DNA of 64,000 nucleotides from JACKNG01 sp040220855 (GTDB taxonomy: Bacteria > Pseudomonadota > Gammaproteobacteria > Ga0077536): NCBI GenBank assembly GCA_040220855.1, contig JAVJVZ010000073.1, forward strand, positions 1 to 64,000, read 5' to 3'. The position numbers and the translations under genes were made by a program. This document shows positions 17,124-26,486 of this stretch, in pieces. The notes below the pieces were generated by a model. That model was not told the origin of the DNA. It worked only from the letters and a program-made list of their open reading frames with translations, and did not search any database. The stretch's first letter is position 1. Each line of letters starts with the position of its first letter.

Positions 17124-17151
17124 CTGGATCCACCCCACGGACGAACCGCTC

Positions 17152-19560
17152 GTGATGCCGCTGCCCCGGTCCCCCTGCTCTCCCGTCTCGCGGTGTCGCG
17201 TCAGCGCCTGCGCGCTGGCGCTCGGCGGCAGCCTGCTGCTGCTCGGCGCCTGCAGCACGCGGGTGCCGCACCCGCTGCTCGACGAAGCGGTGGAGCGCCA
17301 GGCGACCGCTATCGATCTCGTCGAGCCACCTGCGCTCGGCACCCCGGTGCCGCCGGTGGGCGGGGTGGCGCCGGCCGATGCGGAACGCGCCGATGGCGCC
17401 GTCGAGCCCGCCGCCGCGGCGCCAGCCGAGCAGCCCGCTGCGGCACCCCTGGAGGTCGAGCGCACTCCCCCGGCCCATCACGCGGCTGCTGGCACGGGCG
17501 AACCCGGCGAAGCGCCGTCCGACGACGGTCTGCCTGCTGACGCTCGCGACGCCGCGCACGACGCTGCCGCGAACGCCATGCCGGCATCCGCGGCCCTGGC
17601 CGAGCCGGCCCAGCTTCCCATCGGCATCGCCGACGTGCGTAGCCAGGCGATCAGCAACAACCTCGAAATCCAGACCGAGCTGGTCCGGCCGGCACTGTTG
17701 CGCGAGGACCGCCGCGAAGCCGAGGCCCGCTTCCTGCCGACCGCCTTCGCCCGCTACAACTATTCGACTTTCGACGAACCGGGTGTGCCGCCCACGCGCA
17801 ACCCCAACGGCACCACCACCGACGACGCCGAACTCGGCATCGTGGTCCCCCTGCAGACCGGCGGCAGTGCGCGCGTCAGCGTACCCATCACGCGCACCGA
17901 TTTTGGTGTTCCCGGCGTCGAGAACGTGCAGGATGCCGCGGTCAGTTTCTCGCTCAGCCAGCCGCTGCTGCGCGACGCCGGCCGCCACGTCAACCTCGCC
18001 CCGATCACCGTCGCGCGGCTGCTCGAGCGCCAGCAGGATGCGCAGACCAAGCTCGCCATCCTCAACGTGCTGGCCGGCTCCGATCGCTTCTACTGGAACC
18101 TGTATGCGGCCTCGCGCGCGGTCACGGTGCGCCTGGAGCAGTACGAACGCGCCAAGGAACAGGAACGCCAGGCGACCCGCCTCGCCGCCGAAGGCGTGGT
18201 GCCGGCCATCGAAGTGGTGCGCGCGCGCGCCGGCGTGGCACGCCGCGTCGAGGATGTCATCCGTGCCGAGAACACGCGCCGCCAGGTCGAGCGCGAGATC
18301 AAGCGCGCCATGAACCATCCCGAACTGCCGGTGACCGGCGCGACCACGCTGCTCGTCACCACGCCGCCCGAACCGGTGCAGATCGTCGTCGATCGCCCGG
18401 CCGCCATCACCGCCGCGGCGGCCAACCGCATGGAGCTCCTGAGTCTCGAACTGCAACTTGCCGTCGACGCGCTCACCATCGACGTCACGCGCAACCAGAA
18501 GCTGCCGAGCCTCGCGCTCGATTACAGCTTCCGCTACCTCGGCGCGAGCAACGAGCTGGCCGAGGCCTTCGAGCAGATTGGCCGCACCGATTTCGCCAAC
18601 CAGAGCATCGGTCTCACGCTCGAGGTACCGCTGGGCAACCAGGCACGCGAGGCACGCTACAACCGCGCCGTGCTGCAGCGCGCACTGACCGCGGCGACAC
18701 GCGCCCAGCAGCACCAGATCATCGAGCGCCAGGTGCTCGACACCATCGACCAGCTCGACGAGGCGTGGCAGCGCATCCTCGCCGCGCGCGAAGAGACGCT
18801 GCTCGCCGCGCGCAACTTCCAGGCCGAGCAACGCCAGTTCCGCGCCGGCGTGCGCACGAGCACCGACGTCCTCATCGCCGCCGATTTCCTCGCCGATGCC
18901 CAGATCAAGGAACTCAACGCGCTGGCCGCCTACGAAATCGCCAAGATCGATCTCGCCTTCGTCACCGGCACGCTGCTCGGCAGCGGTCGCGTCGAGCTGG
19001 CGTCCTTCGACGAGACCCACGACATCGAGGCGGTCGCGGAAGCCGGACTCGACAGCCTGGTGCGCTCGGCGCCACGCCCGGCGCCGCCGACGCAGGAGTC
19101 GATCGCGCGCAAGCTCGATCGGCTCGGCGTCAAGGCGCCGTCGGCAAGGTCGGTGCCCGGCGTGCCCGACCTGCCGGCGACGCCGGTGCCGCCCGCCCTG
19201 CGTGACGGCGGTGACGGCGCCGCGGATGGCAGCAAGGGCGGCGACAGCGCCGGCGCCGTGCCGCTGCCGCAGCGCCCCGACGTGGTGCGTCCGCAAGGCG
19301 CGTCAACGACGACTCCGGCCGGCTCCGAAGACGACGTGACGAGCGCGCCCGGCCGCATCGAGGTCGTCGCCGACGACACCCTGTGGTCGCTCGCCGCGCG
19401 CCATCGGCCCGATCGCACGGTCAGCGTGCCGCGCATGGTCGCCGCGCTGATGGCGGCCAATCCCGGGCAGTTCCGCGGCGGCGACCCCGGTGCACTCGCT
19501 GCCGGCACCACGCTGCGCCTGCCGAGCAGCGCCGAGATCGCGGCCGCCGACCCGCGCTGA
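17152..19560 (+). CDS. TolC-family outer-membrane lipoprotein with C-terminal LysM/FimV-like domain
   Basis: The protein is 802 aa. A lipoprotein signal peptide ends in LLLLGACS. A Pro/Ala-rich linker (about 45-155) leads to an outer-membrane efflux domain (about 160-620) with two long coiled-coil halves (for example TRLAAEGVVPAIEVVRARAG and FRAGVRTSTDVLIAADFLA). After another Pro/Gly-rich linker, residues 735-795 (DDTLWSLAARH, RMVAALMAANPG, LAAGTTLRLPS) match the LysM variant of FimV. It should be the outer-membrane duct for the NHLM pump, with the LysM-like tail binding peptidoglycan. Start GTG 17152 or ATG 17155. A TolC with this tail is unusual. Confidence 0.88.
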   Translation: MMPLPRSPCSPVSRCRVSACALALGGSLLLLGACSTRVPHPLLDEAVERQATAIDLVEPPALGTPVPPVGGVAPADAERADGAVEPAAAAPAEQPAAAPLEVERTPPAHHAAAGTGEPGEAPSDDGLPADARDAAHDAAANAMPASAALAEPAQLPIGIADVRSQAISNNLEIQTELVRPALLREDRREAEARFLPTAFARYNYSTFDEPGVPPTRNPNGTTTDDAELGIVVPLQTGGSARVSVPITRTDFGVPGVENVQDAAVSFSLSQPLLRDAGRHVNLAPITVARLLERQQDAQTKLAILNVLAGSDRFYWNLYAASRAVTVRLEQYERAKEQERQATRLAAEGVVPAIEVVRARAGVARRVEDVIRAENTRRQVEREIKRAMNHPELPVTGATTLLVTTPPEPVQIVVDRPAAITAAAANRMELLSLELQLAVDALTIDVTRNQKLPSLALDYSFRYLGASNELAEAFEQIGRTDFANQSIGLTLEVPLGNQAREARYNRAVLQRALTAATRAQQHQIIERQVLDTIDQLDEAWQRILAAREETLLAARNFQAEQRQFRAGVRTSTDVLIAADFLADAQIKELNALAAYEIAKIDLAFVTGTLLGSGRVELASFDETHDIEAVAEAGLDSLVRSAPRPAPPTQESIARKLDRLGVKAPSARSVPGVPDLPATPVPPALRDGGDGAADGSKGGDSAGAVPLPQRPDVVRPQGASTTTPAGSEDDVTSAPGRIEVVADDTLWSLAARHRPDRTVSVPRMVAALMAANPGQFRGGDPGALAAGTTLRLPSSAEIAAADPR

Positions 19561-19568
19561 GCCGCTCG

Positions 19569-21170
19569 TCAGCGCACCCGGCGCGCGAGCAGGTGATCGC
19601 CCAGGCGATGGGCGAGCGCGACGATGGTCAGCGTCGGGTTGGCCCAGCTCGCCGTGGCGAACACCGACGAACCCGCGACGTAGAGATTGGCATAGCCATG
19701 CACGCGGCAATCGGCGTCGACGACGCCGTGTGCCGGGCTCGCACTCATGCGCGTGGTACCCATGTGGTGATATCCGCCGATCGGATGGTTGCCGACCGTG
19801 GCATCGAGCGGCCAGCTCGTGGCCGGTTCGTCGAGCCACCGCGCCGGCTCGAGCCGTCCGATGCCGCGCGCCGCGAGCAGTGTCGCGAGGCGTGCGGTCA
19901 TCGCGCTGACGGTGTGCTTGTCGAGCGCGCAGAGGCGCCAGTCGAGTGCCGCGCGCGGCACGCCGAGGGCGTCGCGCGCGGCGGCGAGAACCACCCGGCT
20001 GGCCGGGTTGGGCGCCTGCTCGGCGCGGATCATTACCGCCACCCGGCGCAGCCCCCCGGCATGGCGCAGTCGCTCCACCGGGCGCCGCACGCTGCGCTGT
20101 ACGACGGTGCGCAGGCCGCGATAGGCGTGCCACAGGCGGCGGTTGCCGGCAGTCGGTGCGAGGCCGTGCTTGAGGTCGCCGTAGAGACGCTTGGACAGAC
20201 CGACGCCAAGCGCCGGATCGCGTTGCAGCTTGAACGTGAAGGCGGTGTTGAGAATGCCCGCCTCTTCCTGAAGTGCGGCAGACGGCAGCAGCACGGGCGC
20301 GATCGCCGCACCGCTGGCATCGCGGCTGCGCTGGAACGCCGCCCACAGGCCGAATCCTTCACGCGGCCCGAGAAAACCCGCGCGGCCGTGAGGATGTTCC
20401 ATGAAGTAGCGTCCGACCTGGTCGTGCGCGTTGCCGATGCCCGTGGTCTCGACGTCGTCGGACGCGAGCAGCAGGCGCGCGTTCTCGATACCGCCGGCGG
20501 CGAGCACGTAGTGGCGCGCACGCAGCCGCGCGCGGCGCCCGCCGAGCGAGACGAGTTCGAGTGCCTCGACGCTGGCCGCGTTGGCAGCCGCAGCGATGCG
20601 CACGAGGTTGGCGTGCAGGAGCACACGCACGTCGCCCGCCCGGCGCAAATCGTCCATGCGTGCCAGGTTGAAGCGTTCGCGCTCATTGTCGAAGTGCCAC
20701 AGGCGGGTGACGAAGCCGTCGTCGAGGCCGAACTTCGCGGCGCTGTCGTCGCGCCAGCCATCGGCCGCGACCGCGCTCGCGGCCAGCGCGAAATCCGCAG
20801 CGGCGCGCGCGTAGTAAGGTTCGAGATCGGCCAGTTCGAGCGGCCAGCCGCTGCCCGGCACCCATGGGCGCGGCGCGAAATCGAGCGCCTCGAAGCGCGC
20901 GCAGCGCCCGCCCCAGATGTTGGTGGTGCCGCCGAGGAAGCGCAGGCGCGAGTCCTCGAGCGGGTAGTAGGGATCGCCCAGGTCGGGCCCGGCGGCCAGC
21001 GCCTGGGTGGCGGCTTCGAAATCGCATCCGCCGCTTTCGGCGAGGCACACCTCGAGGCCGTGGCCGGCGAGGTGGCGGGCCAGCGTGATGCCGGCGGCAC
21101 CGCCGCCGACGATGGCGACGTCGCAGTCGAGTTCGGCATCGGCGTCGAAGTCGTCGAGATCGAGCAGCAT
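19569..21170 (-). CDS. GMC-family FAD-dependent oxidoreductase
   Basis: This 533-aa flavoprotein is related to glucose-methanol-choline oxidoreductases. It has FAD motif VGGGAAGITLA (21-31), substrate-domain signature FLGGTTNIWGG, an AAGGIENARLLL stretch, catalytic His in GGYHHMGTTRMS and the C-terminal WANPTLTIVALA with the conserved Asn. Such enzymes oxidise alcohols or sugars; the substrate cannot be read from sequence. There is no signal peptide. It converges on the TolC-like gene with only 8 nt between stops, so it may be the last accessory gene of the RiPP locus or unrelated. I see no further evidence linking it to the pathway. Confidence 0.9.
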   Translation of the reverse strand: MLLDLDDFDADAELDCDVAIVGGGAAGITLARHLAGHGLEVCLAESGGCDFEAATQALAAGPDLGDPYYPLEDSRLRFLGGTTNIWGGRCARFEALDFAPRPWVPGSGWPLELADLEPYYARAAADFALAASAVAADGWRDDSAAKFGLDDGFVTRLWHFDNERERFNLARMDDLRRAGDVRVLLHANLVRIAAAANAASVEALELVSLGGRRARLRARHYVLAAGGIENARLLLASDDVETTGIGNAHDQVGRYFMEHPHGRAGFLGPREGFGLWAAFQRSRDASGAAIAPVLLPSAALQEEAGILNTAFTFKLQRDPALGVGLSKRLYGDLKHGLAPTAGNRRLWHAYRGLRTVVQRSVRRPVERLRHAGGLRRVAVMIRAEQAPNPASRVVLAAARDALGVPRAALDWRLCALDKHTVSAMTARLATLLAARGIGRLEPARWLDEPATSWPLDATVGNHPIGGYHHMGTTRMSASPAHGVVDADCRVHGYANLYVAGSSVFATASWANPTLTIVALAHRLGDHLLARRVR

Positions 21171-21333
21171 CGGGGCGGGCAGTTAGCGGCAGCGGGCGCG
21201 ATTCTACGGCGCGCCCCGCGCCCGGGCCAGCGCTGCAGGCGTGCGGTCCCGTCATCCCATTGGCAAGCTCCCGCCGCTTACGCCATGATGCCGCCCTCCC
21301 GCTGTCCGCAAACGTACGAGGAGTGCCGCCAGG

Positions 21334-22200
21334 ATGTCATCGACGAGCAACACCGCGCCTGCCGGCACCGCCCCGGGCGCCGACCAGGCCACGTTCTGGA
21401 ACGAAGACGGCGGCCGCCGCTGGGTCGCCCACATCGACCAGCTCGAGCGCATGCTCGGTGGGCTCAGCAGCGTGCTGCTCGCTGCGGTGGACGCACGACC
21501 CGGCGAGCACGTGCTCGACGTCGGCTGCGGCGGCGGGCCGACCAGCAATGCCCTCGCGCGTGCGGTCGGCACGGGCGGGCGGGTGCTCGGCGTCGACATC
21601 TCCGCGGTGATCCTGGAGGTCGCGCGGCGCCGCTCTCAGCACATCGACAACCTCGCCTTCGAGACTGCCGACGCCGCCGCCTACCCGTTCGAACCGGACA
21701 GCTTCGACGTCGTCACTTCGCGCTTCGGCGTGATGTTCTTCCCCGAACCGCACGCCGCCTTCCGCAACCTCCGCGGCGCGCTGCGTCCCGACGGGCGCTT
21801 GTGTTTCATGTGCTGGCGCGGCATCGACGAGAACCCGTGGATGGGCGCGCCGGCCAAGGCCGCGTTCAGCGTCATCCCGCCGCCGGAGAAGCCGGCCCCG
21901 GGCACGCCGGGACCGTTCGCCTTCGCCGACCCGGCACGCGTCAGGGACATCCTCGACAGCGCCGGCTTCGCTGACATCGCGCTCGAAGCGGTCGACCAGC
22001 CAATCACCCTCGGCACCGTCGACGAGGCACTCGAATGGCTGACCAACATGGGCCCGGCGGCTACCCCGCTCGCCGAAGCCGGCCCTGATGCGCGCGCCGC
22101 CGCGCGCGAGGCAATGCGCGAGGTACTCGTTGCGCACGACACCCCGCAGGGCGTCACCCTCGCCGGCGCCACCTGGCTGGTCAGCGCGCGCGTGCGCTGA
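21334..22200 (+). CDS. class I SAM-dependent methyltransferase
   Basis: The 288-aa protein has motif I VLDVGCGGGPT (60-70), an acidic residue after the second strand (VLGVDIS), FETADAAAYPF and a motif-II-like SFDVVTSRFGVMFF. These are features of UbiE/MenG-like small-molecule methyltransferases. The tail (TPQGVTLAGATWLVSARV) is typical of the family. The gene stands alone, 163 nt from the divergent GMC gene. Substrate unknown. Confidence 0.9.
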   Translation: MSSTSNTAPAGTAPGADQATFWNEDGGRRWVAHIDQLERMLGGLSSVLLAAVDARPGEHVLDVGCGGGPTSNALARAVGTGGRVLGVDISAVILEVARRRSQHIDNLAFETADAAAYPFEPDSFDVVTSRFGVMFFPEPHAAFRNLRGALRPDGRLCFMCWRGIDENPWMGAPAKAAFSVIPPPEKPAPGTPGPFAFADPARVRDILDSAGFADIALEAVDQPITLGTVDEALEWLTNMGPAATPLAEAGPDARAAAREAMREVLVAHDTPQGVTLAGATWLVSARVR

Positions 22201-22303
22201 GCCACTCCGGCGGGCACGACTCGACGGCGGCGGCTAGACTGGCAGGGAGCGGACGGTCGCCGCCTGCGCCGGCCCGCAACATCACCAGGGGAGCCACCGC
22301 ACC

Positions 22304-22894
22304 ATGAACAAGCCCGAAACACCGACCGGCACGCGTGCCTTCTGCGATCTCGACCTCGCAGAGCGCGACAATCTCGACGACGAGATGCGCACGATGGTCG
22401 CCGGCATCGAGAAGAAGTACGGTTTCGTGCCGAACTTCGTCAAGCTCTTTGCCACCGACAACCAGCGCCTGCGCGCCTTCATGACGCCCTATCTCGAGCT
22501 GATGCGGCGCGACTCCGGCCTCGACATGCTCGAGCACGAAATGATCGCGCTCGTCTGCGCGGCGACCAACGGCTGCGTGTACTGCTGCGCGCACCACGGC
22601 GCCCAGTTGCGCGGCGAGAGCGGCGACGCGCTGCTCGCCGAGTATCTCGGCCGCAACTACCGCCTCGCCGATCTCTCCGCGCGCCATCGCGCCATGCTCG
22701 ATTTCGTCTACAAGGTTTCGACCGATGCCGAGGGCATCGGTCCCGACGACCACGACGCGCTGCGCGCGGTCGGCTTCGACGACGAGGCGATCTGGTCGAT
22801 CGCTTCCACCGCGGCCTTCTATGCGGGCGCCAACCGCCTTGCCCAGGCCGCCGGGCTGCGCGTCACGCCCGAGTACCTCGGCATGCACCGCTAG
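22304..22894 (+). CDS. AhpD-like / carboxymuconolactone decarboxylase family protein
   Basis: The 196-aa helical protein carries the AhpD redox motif: Glu79 in EHEMIALVCAATNG, then CxxC-x3-H (Cys91, Cys94, His98 in CVYCCAHHGA). Family members are peroxidase-related thiol-disulfide enzymes that reduce peroxides or act as reductase partners. GGGGAGCC lies upstream of the ATG as ribosome binding site. It is monocistronic and followed by a strong hairpin. Confidence 0.9.
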   Translation: MNKPETPTGTRAFCDLDLAERDNLDDEMRTMVAGIEKKYGFVPNFVKLFATDNQRLRAFMTPYLELMRRDSGLDMLEHEMIALVCAATNGCVYCCAHHGAQLRGESGDALLAEYLGRNYRLADLSARHRAMLDFVYKVSTDAEGIGPDDHDALRAVGFDDEAIWSIASTAAFYAGANRLAQAAGLRVTPEYLGMHR

Positions 22895-22908
22895 GCCGGC
22901 AGCGGCCG

Positions 22909-22938
22909 GGGCGCGGCGACACCCTGGCAGCCGCGCCC
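22909..22938. terminator. hairpin between convergent genes
   Basis: GGGCGCGGC (22909-22917) and GCCGCGCCC (22930-22938) form a perfect 9-bp GC stem with a 12-nt loop between the AhpD-like gene and the convergent host-attachment gene. There is no T-tract, so its strength as an intrinsic terminator is uncertain. Confidence 0.5.
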
Positions 22939-22947
22939 GCCCTGCTC

Positions 22948-23403
22948 TCAGCGCGGGTGTGCGGGCTTGAGCGCGTCCCCGAGGTGGGCGACGAGTTCGT
23001 CCGGGGCGAGATGCACGAGGTCCTTGTCGACGCTCGCCACCACGCAGTTGGCGGTATGCGCGTCGATGGCCTCGCGCAGGTGCCCGAGGAAGCGCGGCTC
23101 GGCAACCAGCACCAGTTCGTCGAGACGCCCCGCGCCACGCGCCTTGTCGAGCGCGGCACCGATCTCGCGCGCGAAATCGGCCGCAATACGCTCGTGCGCG
23201 CTCTGCTCGCGCGACATCGCGTGGCGACCCTCGCCGCCGCTGTCGAACGCGCGGCCGGGGCGGTCGGCGTCGATCTCGCGGTCCTGCAAGCGTCCCTCGG
23301 GGTTGTCCAGCGTGACGCGCGGTTCGAGCGTCCTGCCGCCGTCAAGGACGGCCATGATGCGGGCGCCGACACGGTCGGCGACGACCAGCCATTTCTCGTG
23401 CAT
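22948..23403 (-). CDS. host attachment family protein
   Basis: This 151-aa protein starts MHEKWLVVADRVGARIMAVL and ends in a VVASVDKDLVHLAPDELVAHL-like block, typical of the family annotated as required for attachment to host cells (eRF1/Baecin-like fold). The start at 23403 is set by GAGGAGG 6 nt upstream and by conservation beginning at this Met; further upstream the frame is Arg/Pro-rich and not protein-like. Function in free-living bacteria is unclear. Confidence 0.82.
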   Translation of the reverse strand: MHEKWLVVADRVGARIMAVLDGGRTLEPRVTLDNPEGRLQDREIDADRPGRAFDSGGEGRHAMSREQSAHERIAADFAREIGAALDKARGAGRLDELVLVAEPRFLGHLREAIDAHTANCVVASVDKDLVHLAPDELVAHLGDALKPAHPR

Positions 23404-23521
23404 GTGCTGCCTCCTCGGTGGATGCGGGCGCGCGGCAGACAGCCGCGGCCCGAAGAGCCTACGCCGTGCCGCGGCGCCGCGCCTGACCCCGATCAGCATC
23501 ACCCGCTCGACGTGGCTGCGC

Positions 23522-24514
23522 TCAGCGGATCGCGACCGGGTTGATGATCATCTGCACGGTGCCCTTCAGGCGCGCCTGGCCGAGCACGAACATGAACTCC
23601 CAGGCCTGGTCGGCGACGAGTTCCGCGGTGACGACGTTCTCGAGTATGTAGATGCCGCGCTTGGCGAGAAATTCCTGGTGCACGGGCAGATAGACTCCCT
23701 CCTCTTCGCCTGGCTGGATCTCGAGGCCGAAGGTGTCCCCGCCGACGGCAACCGGATCGTGGCGTGCAAGGTAGAGTGCGCCCGCCTTGCCGAGGCCCGG
23801 CTGGCTGGCCATGTAGCGCTTGGCGTCGATGCCGCTGAGCGCCATGTAACCGGTGTGCAGCAGCACGACATCCCCGCGCGCGAGGCTGACCTGCTGACGC
23901 GCCAGCGCGGCCTGGATCTCGAACTGGTTCACCGCCACCTCGGGCCGCAGCATGGTGTGACCGTCGACCGTCATCAGTTTGGCCGGCGAATTGGCGGCGA
24001 ACAGCCCGACCATGTCGAGCACCACGCCGCGCGCGACGATCGGCGGGATGTCCGAGGTGGAAAACTTCTTCAGCCCGCTCTGGTGGTAGAAATCGTGGAT
24101 GTCGGTGCCGTTGTAGTAGGTGTGGTCGATGCCGACGTGACCGAGGCCGTCGATCTGCGTACCCACGCCGAAGAACACCAGGCCCCAGTCGTCGTTGCCG
24201 GTCACCTTGCCCTTGCCGATCGGTTCGCCGGCGTTATTGAAGATGCCGCCGTTCGAAACCACGAAGGTCTCGACCGTGCGCGAGCCGAAGGCCGGCGTTT
24301 CACGCGAGACTTCCATGCCCAACGCGTAGCGCTTGCCGGTCCTGACCAGCCGCGCGGCAGCGGCGACGCTGTCGTCGGTGATGAGGTTGACCGCGCCGAG
24401 GGTGTCCTCGGCGCCCCAGCGCGACGGATACCAGTCCGTGTCGCCCGCGGCGGTCGCCGCGGTTCCCGTCAGCGCCGCGGCGAACACCGCGGCTCGGCCG
24501 AGCCTGTCGATCAT
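23522..24514 (-). CDS. exported cyclase-family (metal-dependent amidase-like) protein
   Basis: The 330-aa protein belongs to the cyclase/kynurenine-formamidase-like fold. It has a cleavable signal peptide (MIDRLGRAAVFAAALTGTAA, cut near ATAAGD), so it is periplasmic. Recognisable blocks include WGAEDTLGAVNLIT, a metal-site region GLGHVGIDHTYYNG (the family usually has HxGTHxDxPxH, partly altered here), RGVVLDMVGLF and DVVLLHTGYM. Family members hydrolyse N-formyl amides, cyclic amides or lactones. It is followed by a D-aminoacylase-like gene upstream on the same strand (97 nt), so both may act on the same amide substrate. Confidence 0.85.
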   Translation of the reverse strand: MIDRLGRAAVFAAALTGTAATAAGDTDWYPSRWGAEDTLGAVNLITDDSVAAAARLVRTGKRYALGMEVSRETPAFGSRTVETFVVSNGGIFNNAGEPIGKGKVTGNDDWGLVFFGVGTQIDGLGHVGIDHTYYNGTDIHDFYHQSGLKKFSTSDIPPIVARGVVLDMVGLFAANSPAKLMTVDGHTMLRPEVAVNQFEIQAALARQQVSLARGDVVLLHTGYMALSGIDAKRYMASQPGLGKAGALYLARHDPVAVGGDTFGLEIQPGEEEGVYLPVHQEFLAKRGIYILENVVTAELVADQAWEFMFVLGQARLKGTVQMIINPVAIR

Positions 24515-24611
24515 CTGCACAATCTCCGTTGTTGAAAGAAATCTCCGGCCGCGGCGTCGCACGCCGCCGTTCGAACTGCTCGGGGCCCGGGCCACGCGTG
24601 CAGGACCTCGC

Positions 24612-26315
24612 TCAGGCGGTCCGCGCAAGCGGCCCGCGCACCAGGCGCCCCGGCGTTGCGCCGGTGGCGCGCTCGCCTTCGAGCAGCACCTCGCCGTTGA
24701 CGATGGTCCAGGCGATGCCACGCGAGGTCTGCTTGAGGCGCTGCGCGCCGGCCGGCAGGTCGTTGACGAGCTCCGGCATGTTCTGGTCGATGGTGTCGGG
24801 GTCGAATACCACGATGTCGGCATTCAGGCCCTCGCGCAGCAGGCCGCGATCGTGCAGGCCCCAGGCGTTGGCGGTGTCGTAGGTGATCAGGCGCACCGCT
24901 TCCTCGAGCGTGAAGGCCTGTTTCTCGCGCACCCAGTGACTGAGCAGGTGGGTCTGCAGCGAGGAATCCATGATCTGCGCGACGTGCGCGCCGGAATCGG
25001 AGAAGGTCACCACGCTGCGCGGATGCTTCATCATCTGCAGCACCGCGTCCTGGTCCTCGTTGGCGAGCGGCTGGCGGAAGAAGGCGTCGAAGTCGCGTTC
25101 GAGCGCGATGTCGATCATGGCCTCCACCGGGTGCACGCCGCGCCGCGCCGCGACCTCGCTCATCACCTCCTCGTCACCGATGCCGTTGAAGAGATACACC
25201 CAGTCCCATTCCGGTGGGCGCGCCTCGGCGCCGACCACCTCGGGTCCCTCGTAGGGCCGTGAAGCGACTTCGACCAGGCGGCGCTTGGTATCGGGATCGG
25301 CCAGCAGCACCTTCTGCTCCTCGAGCGGGCGGCTGCGTACGTCCTTCCAGACCTCCCAGGCATCGAAGGGGGTGTGCGATTTGAACGACAGCATGGTCGA
25401 GATGGAGCGGCTGTGCGCCTGTACGAACAGGCGTCCGCCGGCAGCCGCGACCTCGTTGCCGAGTTCGTAGTAGGCCGGCCACAGGTCCGGCGCGATGCGG
25501 ATGCTCGGCATGCCGAAAGTGACCGGGCAGCCGGATTCGACGGCGAGCGCCTTGAGCCGCCCGAAATAGTCCGCCTGGCGGCGCGGGCTGCGCCCCGGCG
25601 CCTCGCTGGCGAGCTCGAAGACGCCGGCGCCGATTTCGCCCATCGCATTGACGATGGCGCGCACCTCGTCCCACTCGGCGACGCGGCTCGCCACCGGGCG
25701 ATCGTCGGAGGTGAGATGGTTGTAGGTGCGGGAAGTGGAGAAACCGATGGCGCCGGCACGAATGGCGTCCTGTACCTGGCGGCACATGCGTGCGAGCTCG
25801 TCCGGGGTCGCCTGCTCACTGAACGCGCGCTCGCCCATGGCCCAGGTGCGCAGCGCCGAATGGCCGATGTAGCCGCCGTAATTGATGCCCTTGGGCAGTT
25901 TGTCGATGACCTCGAGGTACTCGGGGAAAGTCTCCCAGCGCCAGTCGATGCCGCTCTTCATGGCATCGCGCGAGAGATCCTCGGCGCGCTCGAGGTTGCG
26001 AAACACGAAATCGGCATCGCGCTCGGCGCACGGGGCAAGCGTGAACCCGCAGTTGCCCATGATTACCGTGGTGACGCCGTGGTAGCACGAGCAGGAGCCG
26101 AGCGGATCCCAGAACACCTGGGCATCCATGTGCGTGTGACCGTCGACGAAGCCCGGCGCGACGACCTGTCCGTCGGCGTTGAGGCTGCGCCGGGCGCGCT
26201 CGTTGATGCGCCCGATGCGCACGATGCGCCCACCGCTGACGGCGATATCGGCCGGGTAGCGCGGCCCACCCGAGCCGTCGACGATATAGCCGTTCTTGAT
26301 GATCAGGTCGTACAT
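24612..26315 (-). CDS. N-acyl-D-amino-acid deacylase-like amidohydrolase
   Basis: This 567-aa TIM-barrel amidohydrolase has the N-terminal sandwich MYDLIIKNGYIVDGSGGPRY, metal site VDGHTHMDAQ, the Cys-containing GNCGFTLAPC typical of D-aminoacylases, SDSGAHV near residue 440 for the metal-binding Asp and a C-terminal GLLREGLNADIVVFDP. The family hydrolyses N-acyl-D-amino acids, hydantoins or related cyclic amides; the exact substrate is unknown. It is likely co-transcribed with the exported cyclase gene downstream. Confidence 0.9.
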   Translation of the reverse strand: MYDLIIKNGYIVDGSGGPRYPADIAVSGGRIVRIGRINERARRSLNADGQVVAPGFVDGHTHMDAQVFWDPLGSCSCYHGVTTVIMGNCGFTLAPCAERDADFVFRNLERAEDLSRDAMKSGIDWRWETFPEYLEVIDKLPKGINYGGYIGHSALRTWAMGERAFSEQATPDELARMCRQVQDAIRAGAIGFSTSRTYNHLTSDDRPVASRVAEWDEVRAIVNAMGEIGAGVFELASEAPGRSPRRQADYFGRLKALAVESGCPVTFGMPSIRIAPDLWPAYYELGNEVAAAGGRLFVQAHSRSISTMLSFKSHTPFDAWEVWKDVRSRPLEEQKVLLADPDTKRRLVEVASRPYEGPEVVGAEARPPEWDWVYLFNGIGDEEVMSEVAARRGVHPVEAMIDIALERDFDAFFRQPLANEDQDAVLQMMKHPRSVVTFSDSGAHVAQIMDSSLQTHLLSHWVREKQAFTLEEAVRLITYDTANAWGLHDRGLLREGLNADIVVFDPDTIDQNMPELVNDLPAGAQRLKQTSRGIAWTIVNGEVLLEGERATGATPGRLVRGPLARTA

Positions 26316-26486
26316 GCGTTTCCCCCTGTCGCGCGCGAACCGTCTTCGAGATTAGCATTAGTCGCGGCCCGGGGATGAGCCCCGGTGCCGCACGCGGTCG
26401 CCGCTGCCCACCCACCGGGTGGTGCGGGCACGGCGGCCCGGCTGCGGGTACGCACATTCAGGCAGGGCGCCGGGGAGGGCCAGGGC

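Noticed and set aside
12499..19296. Long open frames antisense to the export and TolC-like genes (up to about 990 codons)
   Set aside because: They are mirror frames of very GC-rich genes, rich in Arg, Ala, Gly and His, with no recognisable domain. The sense-strand proteins have clear motifs.
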